Of a DNA stretch of 64,000 bases, positions 1-8,679 are shown piece by piece. The notes under the pieces were generated by a model that saw only the letters and a program-made list of their open reading frames with translations, was not told the DNA's origin and did no database searches. The translations under genes and the position numbers were made by a program. This stretch comes from Sphingobacterium chuzhouense (lineage in GTDB: Bacteria > Bacteroidota > Bacteroidia > Sphingobacteriales > Sphingobacteriaceae): assembly GCF_014692525.1 (NCBI RefSeq), contig NZ_JACNYL010000002.1:930001-994000 (forward strand), written 5' to 3'. Every line of letters starts with the position of its first letter. Positions within the stretch are counted from its first letter, which is position 1.

Positions 1-698
1 ATTTTAATCTGTTCCCCTTTTTGCTTATACGGCATATATTGCAATGTAGACTGCGCGTTTAGCCGTATACGTGTACCATCCAACAACTCGACCATGGCTT
101 GTTGCTGGGCATCGGTTGTCAGCATTATATCCTCTTCCGGTCCGATAGCTTTGTTTCCGTCATCACACCCTTGTAGCCGAAACACGCCTTTTCCCGTCTT
201 GAAAACCCGAACACCTGCTGTACGGAGCAACTCCCCCTGCTTTTCACTTGGTACCTTCATCGCCTCTACGCCTCCCCACGATAAAGACACGACCGATTCG
301 GTAAGGGGAACCTCCACATCGGCAGTAAACCCAGCACATGGCCCATGTAGAAAATCCGGTAGCTGTTCACGCGTTGCATACCAATAGAAAAGGATGGACA
401 GTATCGGGAACAAAACGGCAGCCCCCCATCCTATTTTACGCCAAAGTGACTGCCCGCTTCGACTACGCTTTTCCGCCTTTCGGATGATCGCCTTAAAATC
501 CGGCTTCCAGCCATCCAAGGGCGTTTGCCCCAACTCGTCGTCCTCCATATTTAAGAGTACCTCGGCAATCATCTCCTGTATTTCTTCGTGTGTATAGATC
601 AACCGGCACGCATCAAGCTCACCTGCCTCCCGTGGGGTAAGAACACCCATTATCTGCCTCCGGATCAGTTTCTTCACATATTTCTTTTTGTAGATCAT
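1..698 (-). CDS. FecR-family anti-sigma factor, C-terminus cut by window edge
   Basis: Inner-membrane anti-sigma factor that would hold the adjacent ECF sigma factor inactive until a SusC/TonB receptor signals. Translating the minus strand from the ATG at 698 gives about 232 residues open to the window edge. The N-terminus is cytoplasmic (start MIYKKKYVKKLIRR), one membrane segment lies near residues 88-106 (WGAAVLFPILSILFYWY), and the periplasmic part carries the FecR signature VELLDGTRIRLNAQSTLQY. It follows the sigma gene by 21 bp, so the two form an operon. The cognate receptor is probably left of the window, because the nearest SusC here (3837-7040) has no STN signalling domain. The gene is real but incomplete only because the window ends. 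Confidence 0.85.
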   Translation of the reverse strand, partial: MIYKKKYVKKLIRRQIMGVLTPREAGELDACRLIYTHEEIQEMIAEVLLNMEDDELGQTPLDGWKPDFKAIIRKAEKRSRSGQSLWRKIGWGAAVLFPILSILFYWYATREQLPDFLHGPCAGFTADVEVPLTESVVSLSWGGVEAMKVPSEKQGELLRTAGVRVFKTGKGVFRLQGCDDGNKAIGPEEDIMLTTDAQQQAMVELLDGTRIRLNAQSTLQYMPYKQKGEQIK

Positions 699-719
699 CT
701 GATTATTGCCTAAATCTTG

Positions 720-1289
720 TTAAACAAACATGGAAAGCATGTGCTTTAACATGCGCATTACCTTCTTCTTCGCCCGAACAATGGTATTTTTAACCGTCTG
801 TTCGGCTACATTGAATTTTTGCATTACCTCTTGATTGCTTAGCTCGTCCAACCTGGATGCTTTAAAAATTTCCCGTTCTCTTTCCGGTAATTTGTCTAAG
901 GCTTCGTTTATCATCTCTTCCAGTTCCTTCGCTCTAAGCTGTCGGTCAGCATGGTCGTCTCCCGCCATTTCCAGGTATTTATCTTCCAGTTCTACGTGGT
1001 TGTGTTTACCTTCCTTTCTTAAAAGATATAATGCCTGCTTTTCAGCCACACGTTGCATCCAGAAGTATGGCTTGTCGTACACGGCAACCTCATTCCTTTT
1101 CTCCCAAAGAATGGCCAGCGTCTCCGATATAACCGTTTGTATAAAGTCCTTGTCCTGCTGGCAATAAACAAACAGATATTTACCCAGCCTCCTGCTATAA
1201 CGGTCGTAGATGGCCGCAATAGCCTTCTCCGGCTGTACGAGCAGTAAGCGGAAGTATGTCGTGTCGTTATCTGGGTTACTTTTCCCCAT
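720..1289 (-). CDS. ECF-type RNA polymerase sigma-70 factor
   Basis: Extracytoplasmic-function sigma factor of 189 aa. Region 2 spans roughly residues 20-90 (AIYDRYSRRLGKYL and the promoter-melting stretch ending KPYFWMQRVAEKQALYLLRK). Region 4 spans roughly 130-180, with LPEREREIFKASRLDELSNQ and the helix-turn-helix EVMQKFNVAEQTVKNTIVRA. It precedes the FecR gene at 1-698 by 21 bp on the same strand, the usual Bacteroidota sigma/anti-sigma order. Length and domain order are normal. The target operon cannot be read from this window. Confidence 0.9.
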   Translation of the reverse strand: MGKSNPDNDTTYFRLLLVQPEKAIAAIYDRYSRRLGKYLFVYCQQDKDFIQTVISETLAILWEKRNEVAVYDKPYFWMQRVAEKQALYLLRKEGKHNHVELEDKYLEMAGDDHADRQLRAKELEEMINEALDKLPEREREIFKASRLDELSNQEVMQKFNVAEQTVKNTIVRAKKKVMRMLKHMLSMFV

Positions 1290-1326
1290 GCCTTCATTTT
1301 TAGAAACAATTTCTACACAAAATTAT

Positions 1327-1345
1327 TTAACTGACAATCAGTTAA
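1327..1345. promoter_or_regulatory. Inverted repeat upstream of the ECF sigma gene
   Basis: TTAACTG and CAGTTAA form perfect 7-bp arms around a 5-nt spacer, 38 bp upstream of the sigma start codon. It could be an operator or simply an AT-rich hairpin. Nothing else in the 1290-1592 intergenic stretch stood out. Confidence 0.3.
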
Positions 1346-1592
1346 TTATAAAACACATTGCTCTCCAGTAGGTACGAAGCCCACTGTTTTGCAAGTCATA
1401 TATAGAAAGCAATAAGAATGTTTTAATTAGTTAAACCAAAGGTAAAGTAAAAGCCAGAGAAAAACAAGAAAAAATATAAATAAAATATTGATTAACAAAT
1501 AGTTGCAACAAAATAGCGACCTGAATTTGCTATACCTTTCATGTAGCAGTACGTGATTATTAGCTGAAGAAATAAAAAGAAAAACAAGCTCT

Positions 1593-2102
1593 ATGAAAAC
1601 AAAAAGATATATCGTCACCCTGATCAGCATTGCACTGTTATTGTTGTGGATACCGGCAAGCTTAGATAAGCTAGTATATTTCCAAGCATTCAAAACCGGC
1701 ATTCTTCGCCAACCGTTTTCGGATGCATTGGGTCAAATATTGATTTATACATTACCTCTTTTAGAGATCATAGCTGCCATATGTATAGCGAGTGGTAGGT
1801 TTCGGTTGGTGGGTTTTGGGCTGTCATCTCTATTGATGGCAGCCTTTACCGGCTACATCGGCATTGCCCTGCTGGGCGCTTGGGAGAAACTACCCTGCGG
1901 CTGTGGCTCGGTGATCAGCGGTATGAACTGGACACAACATTTCTGGTTTAACCTATTTTTTCTTGCCTCTAGCATTTGGGGCTATTATTTACAACGAGGT
2001 TTACATCGAAGCAGTGGCTCCGGGCTAGTCGCTGTAGAGGGCTTGTCGGCCAAAAGACAACATAAAAACATTTTTACTAACATTCTAAATTTTATCAGAT
2101 GA
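1593..2102 (+). CDS. MauE/DoxX-like four-helix membrane protein
   Basis: Small polytopic membrane protein (169 aa) of the MauE/DoxX-like type that often accompanies TlpA thioredoxins in Bacteroidota. Predicted membrane segments are about residues 8-27, 45-67, 73-95 and 115-133. Between the third and fourth is a cysteine pair, PCGCGSVISGMNW, which fits a role in quinone-linked or thiol redox exchange. It overlaps the next gene by 4 bp (stop and start share the ATGA type junction), so the two are co-translated. It faces a minus-strand TlpA-SusC-SusD operon across a terminator. Substrate unknown. Confidence 0.7.
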   Translation: MKTKRYIVTLISIALLLLWIPASLDKLVYFQAFKTGILRQPFSDALGQILIYTLPLLEIIAAICIASGRFRLVGFGLSSLLMAAFTGYIGIALLGAWEKLPCGCGSVISGMNWTQHFWFNLFFLASSIWGYYLQRGLHRSSGSGLVAVEGLSAKRQHKNIFTNILNFIR

Positions 2103-2443
2103 AAAAATTCATCAAAAAAAATGCAATGGCTTTAGTGGCTTTAGCGATTGCAACAGGTAGTTACACGTTAATGTCATTTGGGTTGGAGAAAACCCAGACT
2201 TCGTTCTTCTACGAGTACACATCAAATTCTACTGATCAAGAAGATATTCAAAATATCAATAATTACGAGCGAGCAGAACCAGATTGTGAACCGGGAGAAC
2301 ATGTTTGTGGCGTAAATCTCCCCACCAATACAGGAGATGGGAATACACCTGTTCAGTCTGAATTCGATGCTGTAAGCAGTCAACTTTGGTCTTCAGAACA
2401 GGCAGGCGCACCAGCTAGTCCACAAATTTCCATGAAGGAATAG
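2099..2443 (+). CDS. Small exported DUF6520-like protein
   Basis: Protein of 114 aa that starts with a positively charged, hydrophobic leader (MKKFIKKNAMALVALAIATG) resembling a signal peptide. The mature part contains a CEPGEHVCGV cysteine pair and a low-complexity acidic/Ser/Ala tail. The arrangement matches DUF6520-type proteins found after MauE-like genes in Bacteroidota, but the match is by pattern only. The start codon overlaps the end of the preceding gene. Function unknown; the paired cysteines and the MauE/TlpA context hint at extracytoplasmic thiol chemistry. Confidence 0.65.
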   Translation: MKKFIKKNAMALVALAIATGSYTLMSFGLEKTQTSFFYEYTSNSTDQEDIQNINNYERAEPDCEPGEHVCGVNLPTNTGDGNTPVQSEFDAVSSQLWSSEQAGAPASPQISMKE

Positions 2444-2450
2444 CAACAGG

Positions 2451-2491
2451 ATACATTCCCCTCTCATTACCATGACGAGAGGGGAATGTAT
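2451..2491. terminator. Bidirectional hairpin terminator
   Basis: A perfect 15-bp stem (ATACATTCCCCTCTC with its complement GAGAGGGGAATGTAT) encloses an 11-nt loop. It sits exactly between the plus-strand DUF6520-like gene and the minus-strand susD gene and touches the susD stop codon, so it can stop transcription from both sides. Confidence 0.85.
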
Positions 2492-3834
2492 TACGGATTT
2501 TGTTCTATTCCGCTAAACAACACAGATTCCCTAAGTATTTTAAACACGTATCGGATACTCTCCGGCTCCAGGACTAGCATATCGTCATTAAGCCCTCTAT
2601 ATAGCACCGTTTTAAACTTATCTTCTTGGTTCAATCGTCTTAAATCTGACCAGCGCAAACAACGGAAAAGCAATTCCTTCCGTCTTTCCAACAGGATAAT
2701 ATCCAAGAGCGTCTCTTGCTCACGCACCGTCACTTCCGAAAAACTATTCTTATCCCAGCGGTTTTTCAGTAAAGTATTCAAATCTGCAAGAGCTTTATCG
2801 ATCTCTCCAGCACGCGCGTTACATTCGGCCCTTATTAGATACATTTCGTTCGTAGCCAGCCCCACAAATTGTATTGCGGCACTCGCTCCCGAATAATGTC
2901 CCTTGAAACCGTTTGTTCCATCATCATTTTGTGTAAAGAACGCTTCCAGTCGTAAATCATGCTTATCATAAGCTTTGATCAAGAGCGTGTCCACCCTACC
3001 TCGTGCCCTATTCAATAAATTCGAAACGGAAGCCTGCACATCCAAAATTACTTCCTCATTCCGCGCAAGAAATGGAATATTCTGCGCTCTATTGATATTG
3101 TTATAGTCGATCAAAGTCGATTGTAACTGTAAACACGAGTCCGCATATAGCACCGCCTCATCATATTTCCCCATAGCGAGAAATATCCTGGCCAGCAAGC
3201 CATACCCAGAAGCTTTATTAGGTTGGTATTTGTTAGCATCTGTTAGTGCTAACGAAGGAATAGCGTTTTTTAGATCATCTACAATAAAATCATAAGTTTC
3301 CTTTATTGTAGCACGTTGAGGGATTTCATTAATATCTGCCGTCCTTTTCAACGGAATCCCAAGATCTGCCTCCGTCTTCCCACTCACATAAGGTTTACTG
3401 AACAGATTGGCGAGGGCATAGTGGTAAAAAGCTCGCCAAAATAAGGCTTGCGCATAAAGATTACTTTTCCGCTGTAAATCGTCGGTCTCTATATCGTCTA
3501 ATGTCTCTATCATTATATTAGCCGAGAATATCGCCCGGTAGGGAGAAGACCAAAACGGTCCCACATCATCATTTGGTTCCCAGCGATAGGCTTGCCGCTC
3601 CCGCTCGGATGCACCATTCAGGTGTTCATCACTTACAAAAAAATTATCCGATGCAATTTCGGCGGCATACGGATATGCTGCATTGAGTTTACCATAATCT
3701 TTTGAGAGTAGCTCAACGTCCTCTATAGATGCAGGAGAAGCTATTTTTGCTGATGACTTTTCCGCCAAGAATTTCTCGCAAGAGGAGAATAGCAAAATCA
3801 GCATTACATGTAGTTTAATCGTATAGAATTTCAT
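2491..3834 (-). CDS. SusD/RagB-family outer-membrane nutrient-binding lipoprotein
   Basis: Surface lipoprotein of 447 aa that caps a SusC transporter and captures its ligand. The leader ends in a lipobox, LLFSSC, with the acylated Cys at residue 19. The RagB/SusD TPR-like helices are visible, for example NLYAQALFWRAFYHYALANL near residue 130 and MYLIRAECNARAGEIDKALADLN near 330. The C-terminal SusD signature ERRKELLFRCLRWSDLRRLN is present. It follows susC with a 2-bp gap, so they form an operon with the TlpA gene. Length is slightly shorter than carbohydrate SusDs. No hydrolase is linked, so the ligand is unknown. Confidence 0.93.
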   Translation of the reverse strand: MKFYTIKLHVMLILLFSSCEKFLAEKSSAKIASPASIEDVELLSKDYGKLNAAYPYAAEIASDNFFVSDEHLNGASERERQAYRWEPNDDVGPFWSSPYRAIFSANIMIETLDDIETDDLQRKSNLYAQALFWRAFYHYALANLFSKPYVSGKTEADLGIPLKRTADINEIPQRATIKETYDFIVDDLKNAIPSLALTDANKYQPNKASGYGLLARIFLAMGKYDEAVLYADSCLQLQSTLIDYNNINRAQNIPFLARNEEVILDVQASVSNLLNRARGRVDTLLIKAYDKHDLRLEAFFTQNDDGTNGFKGHYSGASAAIQFVGLATNEMYLIRAECNARAGEIDKALADLNTLLKNRWDKNSFSEVTVREQETLLDIILLERRKELLFRCLRWSDLRRLNQEDKFKTVLYRGLNDDMLVLEPESIRYVFKILRESVLFSGIEQNP

Positions 3835-3836
3835 TA

Positions 3837-6800
3837 TTATAAGCTTAGTTGAATACCCAATGAATAGTTTACAGGACGACGAAAACCAATTAGATTTTCC
3901 GGATCGACATCAAACGTATTTGCTTTCCATAGAAGAATGTTCATATTATTCACAAATACATAGCATGATAAGGACTGGATTGTAGAAGTGCTTTTGGTGC
4001 GTAACTGATATTGAAGCCGTAGCTCATTGAGCCGAATATGATCCGCCTTCTGCACATTAATTTCCGCATTTCTATAAAAATTATCTCGAAACGAATTGGC
4101 TGGATAGACCAGAGACGGCACGTTTGTATGAAGTTCATCACCGGGTTCCTTCCATCGATAAGCGTATTCTTCATTTCCGTTGGATTCGCCGTATTGAAAA
4201 AGTGTGCCGTAATTCAGTGTTTGATTTCGAAAGTAATGTCCGAATTTAAAGTTCAGTCCTGCCAGAAAACTCCAATTTTTCCATCTGAATGTATTTCGCC
4301 AAGAGCCAAAAAATGGAGGCAGTGAAGGCCCGTGCAACACCTGTTCTTCTATTGCGTTGGATCTCATCGCACGATAATCGTCGCTGATCTCTCCTTCCAG
4401 ATAACCCCTAGGGTTGCCATTCTCCGGATCTAATCCCGCCCAGCGATAGCTTGCAATAAGATAAGGGTTATAACCTTCCAGCGGAAAGAGAATTTGTCCC
4501 GAAGTCGCCAACCCTTCTATTGACGGAGGATCCAGATTCTTGATGACTTTAAAGTCTGCATAACTGAATAATAATAGGCTATTCCAATTAAATTCTTGCT
4601 GTATTATATCAGCAGACAAACTTATATCCCATCCTTTTCCATCAATGGAAGCCGAATTCTTAGGTTGTATGGACATACCAGTTATAGGATCGAGCTTGGT
4701 CGAATTGAACAGATCAGTTGATCGTTTTTTATAATATTCAATGCTCCCCTGTAGTCTATTATTCGAGAATAGGCTGAAATCCATACCCAAATTAACAGTT
4801 TTAACCTCCTCCCATCTTAACGAAGGATTAGGCCCCATGGCTATCGTCGCAAAATTTTCATTGACCGGACTCCACGCCCCCGTATAATAGTCGATTTGCG
4901 TTAATGCCGTTGCATTTGACGGGATATTCCCACTATACCCATAAGTTGCTCTAACCGATAGTTTTTGTACCGTAGAAAGCTGAAAAAACCCTTCTTTTGA
5001 TAGATGCCATAAACCACCTACAGACCATAAAGGATTCCATTTTTGATTTGTAGCAACACCAAATAAATTAGAAGCATCTTTTCGCATGCTTCCGGTTACG
5101 GTATATTTGTCATCATACGTATAGGCTGCATTACCGTAGGCTGAAATAAACCTGTTCACATACCGGTTTAAATTCACTCCAAAAGGAATATAGTTCCACC
5201 CAAATAAGTTATAAAGACTCGCGTACTGTGTCGTAGCGTCTATAGCTGTAAAAGTCAGCTTGTCCTGATCATAACCATACAATACATCCGTTGCCGATTC
5301 ATTTTTTAGATCCCTTATTTCCGATCCTACGATAGCATTCACCTCATGTTTGCCAAAGCGCTGATTAAAATCTATCTGCGCCCTAATATTGTATGAGGAG
5401 CTGGCGTTCTGCGATGACTCATTTATTGCTCCCAAAGGAATAACATTATTAACGACACCATCATTAATCTGTGTAAACCTGTTCACCAAATTACGTGTAT
5501 AATAGCTATCGCTATGATGCAAGTTAACCGACCTCCGGTCTCCAAATTGCTTCTGAAACTTTACGCTTCCCCTAAGTCCATATTTCCAATCGTAATCCAT
5601 TCCCCAGTTGATCATGATATCTTTTGATTTTACGGAATTATCCGATAGGGCAAGTTCCTGTAGCGGGCGGTACTTCCAATCTAAGAGTTGTCCTTGTCCG
5701 GCCGTATCCGTAAAAAGACGGCGATAGTAAATTTCAAGTGGAAGCGGCTCTCCTAATGGGTCCACGAGTCTATCATAGCCAGAAATCCCACGAAAATCGC
5801 CATATCCACCCGGACTATTATTGGTGTTATTCTGAAAGGCCATCCATAGACCAAGCTGCATACTTATGTTATCGGAAATCTTGAGTGTGTTATTGGAGCG
5901 CAAATTAAACCGTTGAAGCGAATTTCCAGCCAACTGTTCTAGATTCTTATCATAGCCAGAAGACAATATAAAGTTTAGCCTATCCGTGCTTCCTGATATA
6001 TTGACAGCATACTGCTGATTTCGGGATGCACGATATAAATGGTTTTGCATATCTTGCCGATAATCCTCCTGCTTTAAAGCTTGCAGCCGCCCTTCAAGAT
6101 CAGCATCCGACAAGTCGCCCAATCTGTTTTTCTCCATCAACTCAGCTACGAGCGGAATCGACGGACGGTTTAACGCCGTAAACCGTGCTGAATAATATCC
6201 ATTTTCATATAGCATCCTTTCCATGTCCACGTAATCTGATACACGCATATGATTTGCAGTAAATAGGTTTGGACGAGGTGCAACGGTGATGTTTGACAAC
6301 ACGTTGGTCGCTATACGTTGCCCTGTTTTCGCCGTTTTACTTTTAATGACTATGACACCGTTACCCGCCCTTGCTCCCCAGATGGAAGCTGCTGCTGCAT
6401 CCCGTAATATAGAAATCGTTTCAATATCGTTTGGATTGAGGGCATCCAGATCTCCTTCATAGGGGAAATTATCCAAAATGACCAACGGCTTCATCGATTC
6501 ATTCCCTAATGAAGAGACACCTCTAATCTGTATAGTGGGATTATCTGGATTTAAGTTATTGGTCAATAGCCCGTTTGTTAAGCCGTCTAACCTACTCAAA
6601 ACGCTCGTACCCACCCGTTGGTTCCAGAGTGCACTGTCGATAGTAGCGTATGAGCCAGTTGCCCGCTCTTTCGGTATACTCTGAAAACCTGATTCGATAA
6701 CAACCTCGTCTATCACTTTCGTTGATGGGTGCAGCTTTACCAGTAAAGGAAGCTCGGTCGCCTCATTAACTGGACATTTATATTCGTCATAATCTATATG

Positions 6801-7040
6801 GGAAAACACCAGCGTGTCCGTGGAATATCGGAGCAACAGGTAAAATTCGCCTGTACCGTCTGATTGAGATTTTGTTTTGCTCTTCACCAATCCCATATTA
6901 ACCCCGTTAATGGCCTTCCCAGTCTTGCCATCGATCACCTCTCCCCAAATTCGTTTAATACCTGTCTGTGCCCGGCTTTCTACCGCTGACAACAGCAAAA
7001 TACATATAGACAGGAGATTACCTAATATTTTAATTGCCAT
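3837..7040 (-). CDS. SusC/RagA-family TonB-dependent transporter
   Basis: Outer-membrane transporter of 1067 aa. A signal peptide (residues 1-24, ending ESRAQ) is followed by a carboxypeptidase-regulatory-like domain (about 30-110, GEVIDGKTGKAINGVNM). The plug domain carries the SusC signatures IQIRGVSSLG and VLDNFPYEGDLDALNPNDIE with ILRDAAAASIWGARAGNGVI. The beta-barrel fills the remainder and ends in an aromatic/hydrophobic strand (YSLGIQLSL). It has no STN domain, so it should not signal to a FecR. Its start overlaps the end of the TlpA gene by 11 bp, and susD follows 2 bp later. Substrate unknown. Confidence 0.94.
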   Translation of the reverse strand: MAIKILGNLLSICILLLSAVESRAQTGIKRIWGEVIDGKTGKAINGVNMGLVKSKTKSQSDGTGEFYLLLRYSTDTLVFSHIDYDEYKCPVNEATELPLLVKLHPSTKVIDEVVIESGFQSIPKERATGSYATIDSALWNQRVGTSVLSRLDGLTNGLLTNNLNPDNPTIQIRGVSSLGNESMKPLVILDNFPYEGDLDALNPNDIETISILRDAAAASIWGARAGNGVIVIKSKTAKTGQRIATNVLSNITVAPRPNLFTANHMRVSDYVDMERMLYENGYYSARFTALNRPSIPLVAELMEKNRLGDLSDADLEGRLQALKQEDYRQDMQNHLYRASRNQQYAVNISGSTDRLNFILSSGYDKNLEQLAGNSLQRFNLRSNNTLKISDNISMQLGLWMAFQNNTNNSPGGYGDFRGISGYDRLVDPLGEPLPLEIYYRRLFTDTAGQGQLLDWKYRPLQELALSDNSVKSKDIMINWGMDYDWKYGLRGSVKFQKQFGDRRSVNLHHSDSYYTRNLVNRFTQINDGVVNNVIPLGAINESSQNASSSYNIRAQIDFNQRFGKHEVNAIVGSEIRDLKNESATDVLYGYDQDKLTFTAIDATTQYASLYNLFGWNYIPFGVNLNRYVNRFISAYGNAAYTYDDKYTVTGSMRKDASNLFGVATNQKWNPLWSVGGLWHLSKEGFFQLSTVQKLSVRATYGYSGNIPSNATALTQIDYYTGAWSPVNENFATIAMGPNPSLRWEEVKTVNLGMDFSLFSNNRLQGSIEYYKKRSTDLFNSTKLDPITGMSIQPKNSASIDGKGWDISLSADIIQQEFNWNSLLLFSYADFKVIKNLDPPSIEGLATSGQILFPLEGYNPYLIASYRWAGLDPENGNPRGYLEGEISDDYRAMRSNAIEEQVLHGPSLPPFFGSWRNTFRWKNWSFLAGLNFKFGHYFRNQTLNYGTLFQYGESNGNEEYAYRWKEPGDELHTNVPSLVYPANSFRDNFYRNAEINVQKADHIRLNELRLQYQLRTKSTSTIQSLSCYVFVNNMNILLWKANTFDVDPENLIGFRRPVNYSLGIQLSL

Positions 7041-7638
7041 CGCTATAGCCTCCTTCCCCTTTCAACAACTGTTGCAAATTTTCGCTATTTAGATCCCTCT
7101 TTCCTGTAATGGCAAGCACAACCCCCGTACTATTTATCCAGATCAAACGCGGGTATACTTTCGGCCGAAAATAATCTACGATAACTTCATCTTTATAGAT
7201 ACTCGGAACACCGAAACGTTTCTGATCACTATCTCCTCTTTTCTCCATGATATATAGAATACGCGTCCTATCATCCTTACTGGAGGCAGGATTGAGCAGT
7301 AGAATTTGTAAATCATTTGCGTACTGGTTTTGAATGCTATCTAGCGAGGGGAAAGAATTGATGCAACTACTGCACCAGCTACTCCAAAAATCCAGTATAA
7401 TAAGCTTCTTATCGCGGTAGTCGTTCAGTGTGATCGTATCCTTACCATCCGGGTGGTTTACCACCTGCAAAGGTAATTTCCACAATTCCTCCGGTATGGT
7501 ATCCCCTATCTTGAGCGGTTTAATTTCGGTTTGCCCTTCGGCAGTCCGCGGTTCCGCGGACTGCGCCCAGGCGTCTGATAGATTAAACAACATGAAACAA
7601 AGCCATACCGCCATCAATGGTATGGCTTTGCTCCTCAT
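7030..7638 (-). CDS. TlpA-like thioredoxin-fold protein, exported
   Basis: Thiol-disulfide oxidoreductase of 202 aa from the chosen ATG at 7638. That start gives a clean signal peptide (MRSKAIPLMAVWLCFMLFNL, cleavage near AWAQ). The thioredoxin fold carries the active site FWSSWCSSC (a CxxC of C-S-S-C) and a following cis-Pro-type region (YPRLIWINSTGVVLAI). The same frame stays open upstream to 8781, giving a 583-aa ORF, but that extension is the translated tandem arrays and contains no recognisable domain, so I reject it. It is first in the TlpA-SusC-SusD operon. Likely periplasmic, paired in function with the MauE-like protein opposite. Confidence 0.82.
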   Translation of the reverse strand: MRSKAIPLMAVWLCFMLFNLSDAWAQSAEPRTAEGQTEIKPLKIGDTIPEELWKLPLQVVNHPDGKDTITLNDYRDKKLIILDFWSSWCSSCINSFPSLDSIQNQYANDLQILLLNPASSKDDRTRILYIMEKRGDSDQKRFGVPSIYKDEVIVDYFRPKVYPRLIWINSTGVVLAITGKRDLNSENLQQLLKGEGGYSDGN

Positions 7639-7722
7639 TGGCTCTACCACTCTCCTACTTTTACTATACTGCTGATCTACACAAGAGGTACATGCGTTTA
7701 GTGGATCTTTAGTAGCTCTCCA

Positions 7723-8019
7723 GTACCTTTTTAGTACTTCTTTAGTACCTTTTCGGTACACTACCCGTACACTAACAGTACACTCGCGGTACACTAACCG
7801 TACATTCCTTGTGTCATTATTAGCTGTTTCTTGGGTGTTTGTTGTGTCATCCTTGGGTGATCCTTGTCTATAACCAGTTCTTAGACTGGGTCGTGGTTGG
7901 GTCAAGCTTAGGTCATCCTTAGCTGTTTCTTGGGTCAAACTAGGGTCAACCTTGGGTCGTTCTTGGGTGATCCTTAGGTCATTCTTAGGTTGGGCTTGGG
8001 TCGTTATTGGGTCGGACGC
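7723..8019. repeat. Degenerate tandem array, exact 11-bp period, about 27 units
   Basis: The first eight units carry a GTAC core starting at 7723, 7734, 7745, 7756, 7767, 7778, 7789 and 7800, exactly 11 bp apart (typical unit GTACACTAACC). The array then changes, without losing register, into a second unit family with consensus TTGGGTCATCC, whose GGGT/AGGT/GTGT cores follow the same 11-bp steps to about 8009. Substitutions are common but almost no insertion or deletion is seen. The period is not a multiple of three, so coding is an unlikely explanation. The array lies upstream of the TlpA-SusC-SusD operon. Confidence 0.85.
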
Positions 8020-8064
8020 TTGTAGCGATTTTCGTGACGATATTACACAAAATAGTGCTTTTTT

Positions 8065-8673
8065 GGGAATGGTTTTTCGCTTTCTGGGAACACATATTGA
8101 CTCTCCGTGAACCATTTTTGAGATTTGGATATCCCTTTTTTGCCAAACGGTGGTACGTTTTGCCGACATGGGAACACAAGTCGCGAAATAGGGACCACAT
8201 TTTACCAATAGGGGATCACCAGTAGCAAAATACTGTTCACTTGTTATAAAAGTGTGATCACGTTCTCCTAAAATGGGATCACGTTTTTCCGATAAGGGAA
8301 CACAAGTAGCTAGATACCGTTCACTTATTATAAACGTGCGATCACTTCTTCCTAAGATGGAATCACGTTTTCCCAATAAGGGAACACATTTAGCAAAAAA
8401 GGGAACACGTTTCTCCAAAATGTAATCACATCTTCTGAAAAAGGGAATACGTTTTGCCAATAAGGTATCACATAAAGATAAAAAGGGAACACCTATTTGT
8501 GTACTGTAGCACCTATTTAGTAAAAGGGGGACACCTCTCTTCAAAAAGGGATCACGTTTTTCCAATAAGGGAACACGAGTTAGAAACAGGTGACCCCATA
8601 TCTTCAACTTGTGAACCCATTTTCTAAAAAAGGGCTTACAAAACGCTAAAAACAGTACCCAAATTTGGGGCGT
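8065..8673. repeat. Degenerate tandem array, exact 21-bp period, about 29 units
   Basis: Each unit is an 8-bp core near GGGAACAC (variants GGGATCAC, GTGATCAC, GGTATCAC) followed by an AT-richer 13-bp part near GTTTTCCCAATAA. Cores fall at 8065, 8086, 8107, 8149, 8170, 8191, 8212, 8233 and so on every 21 bp to about 8653, with the steps at 8128 and 8506 weak or off by one. Register is kept although units differ at many positions. It starts about 45 bp after the 11-bp array and lies in the same intergenic region. Minus-strand translation gives a heptad-like VPLLxKR pattern, but the unit itself has no stop in any minus-strand frame, so openness is no evidence of coding. Confidence 0.88.
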
Positions 8674-8679
8674 ATCGAC

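Noticed and set aside
7723..8673. CRISPR array
   Set aside because: Units are 11 or 21 bp, all degenerate, with no identical repeat and no unique spacer, and no cas gene is present.
7723..8673. Diversity-generating retroelement variable region
   Set aside because: No reverse transcriptase or template repeat is present, and the variation is not limited to adenine positions.
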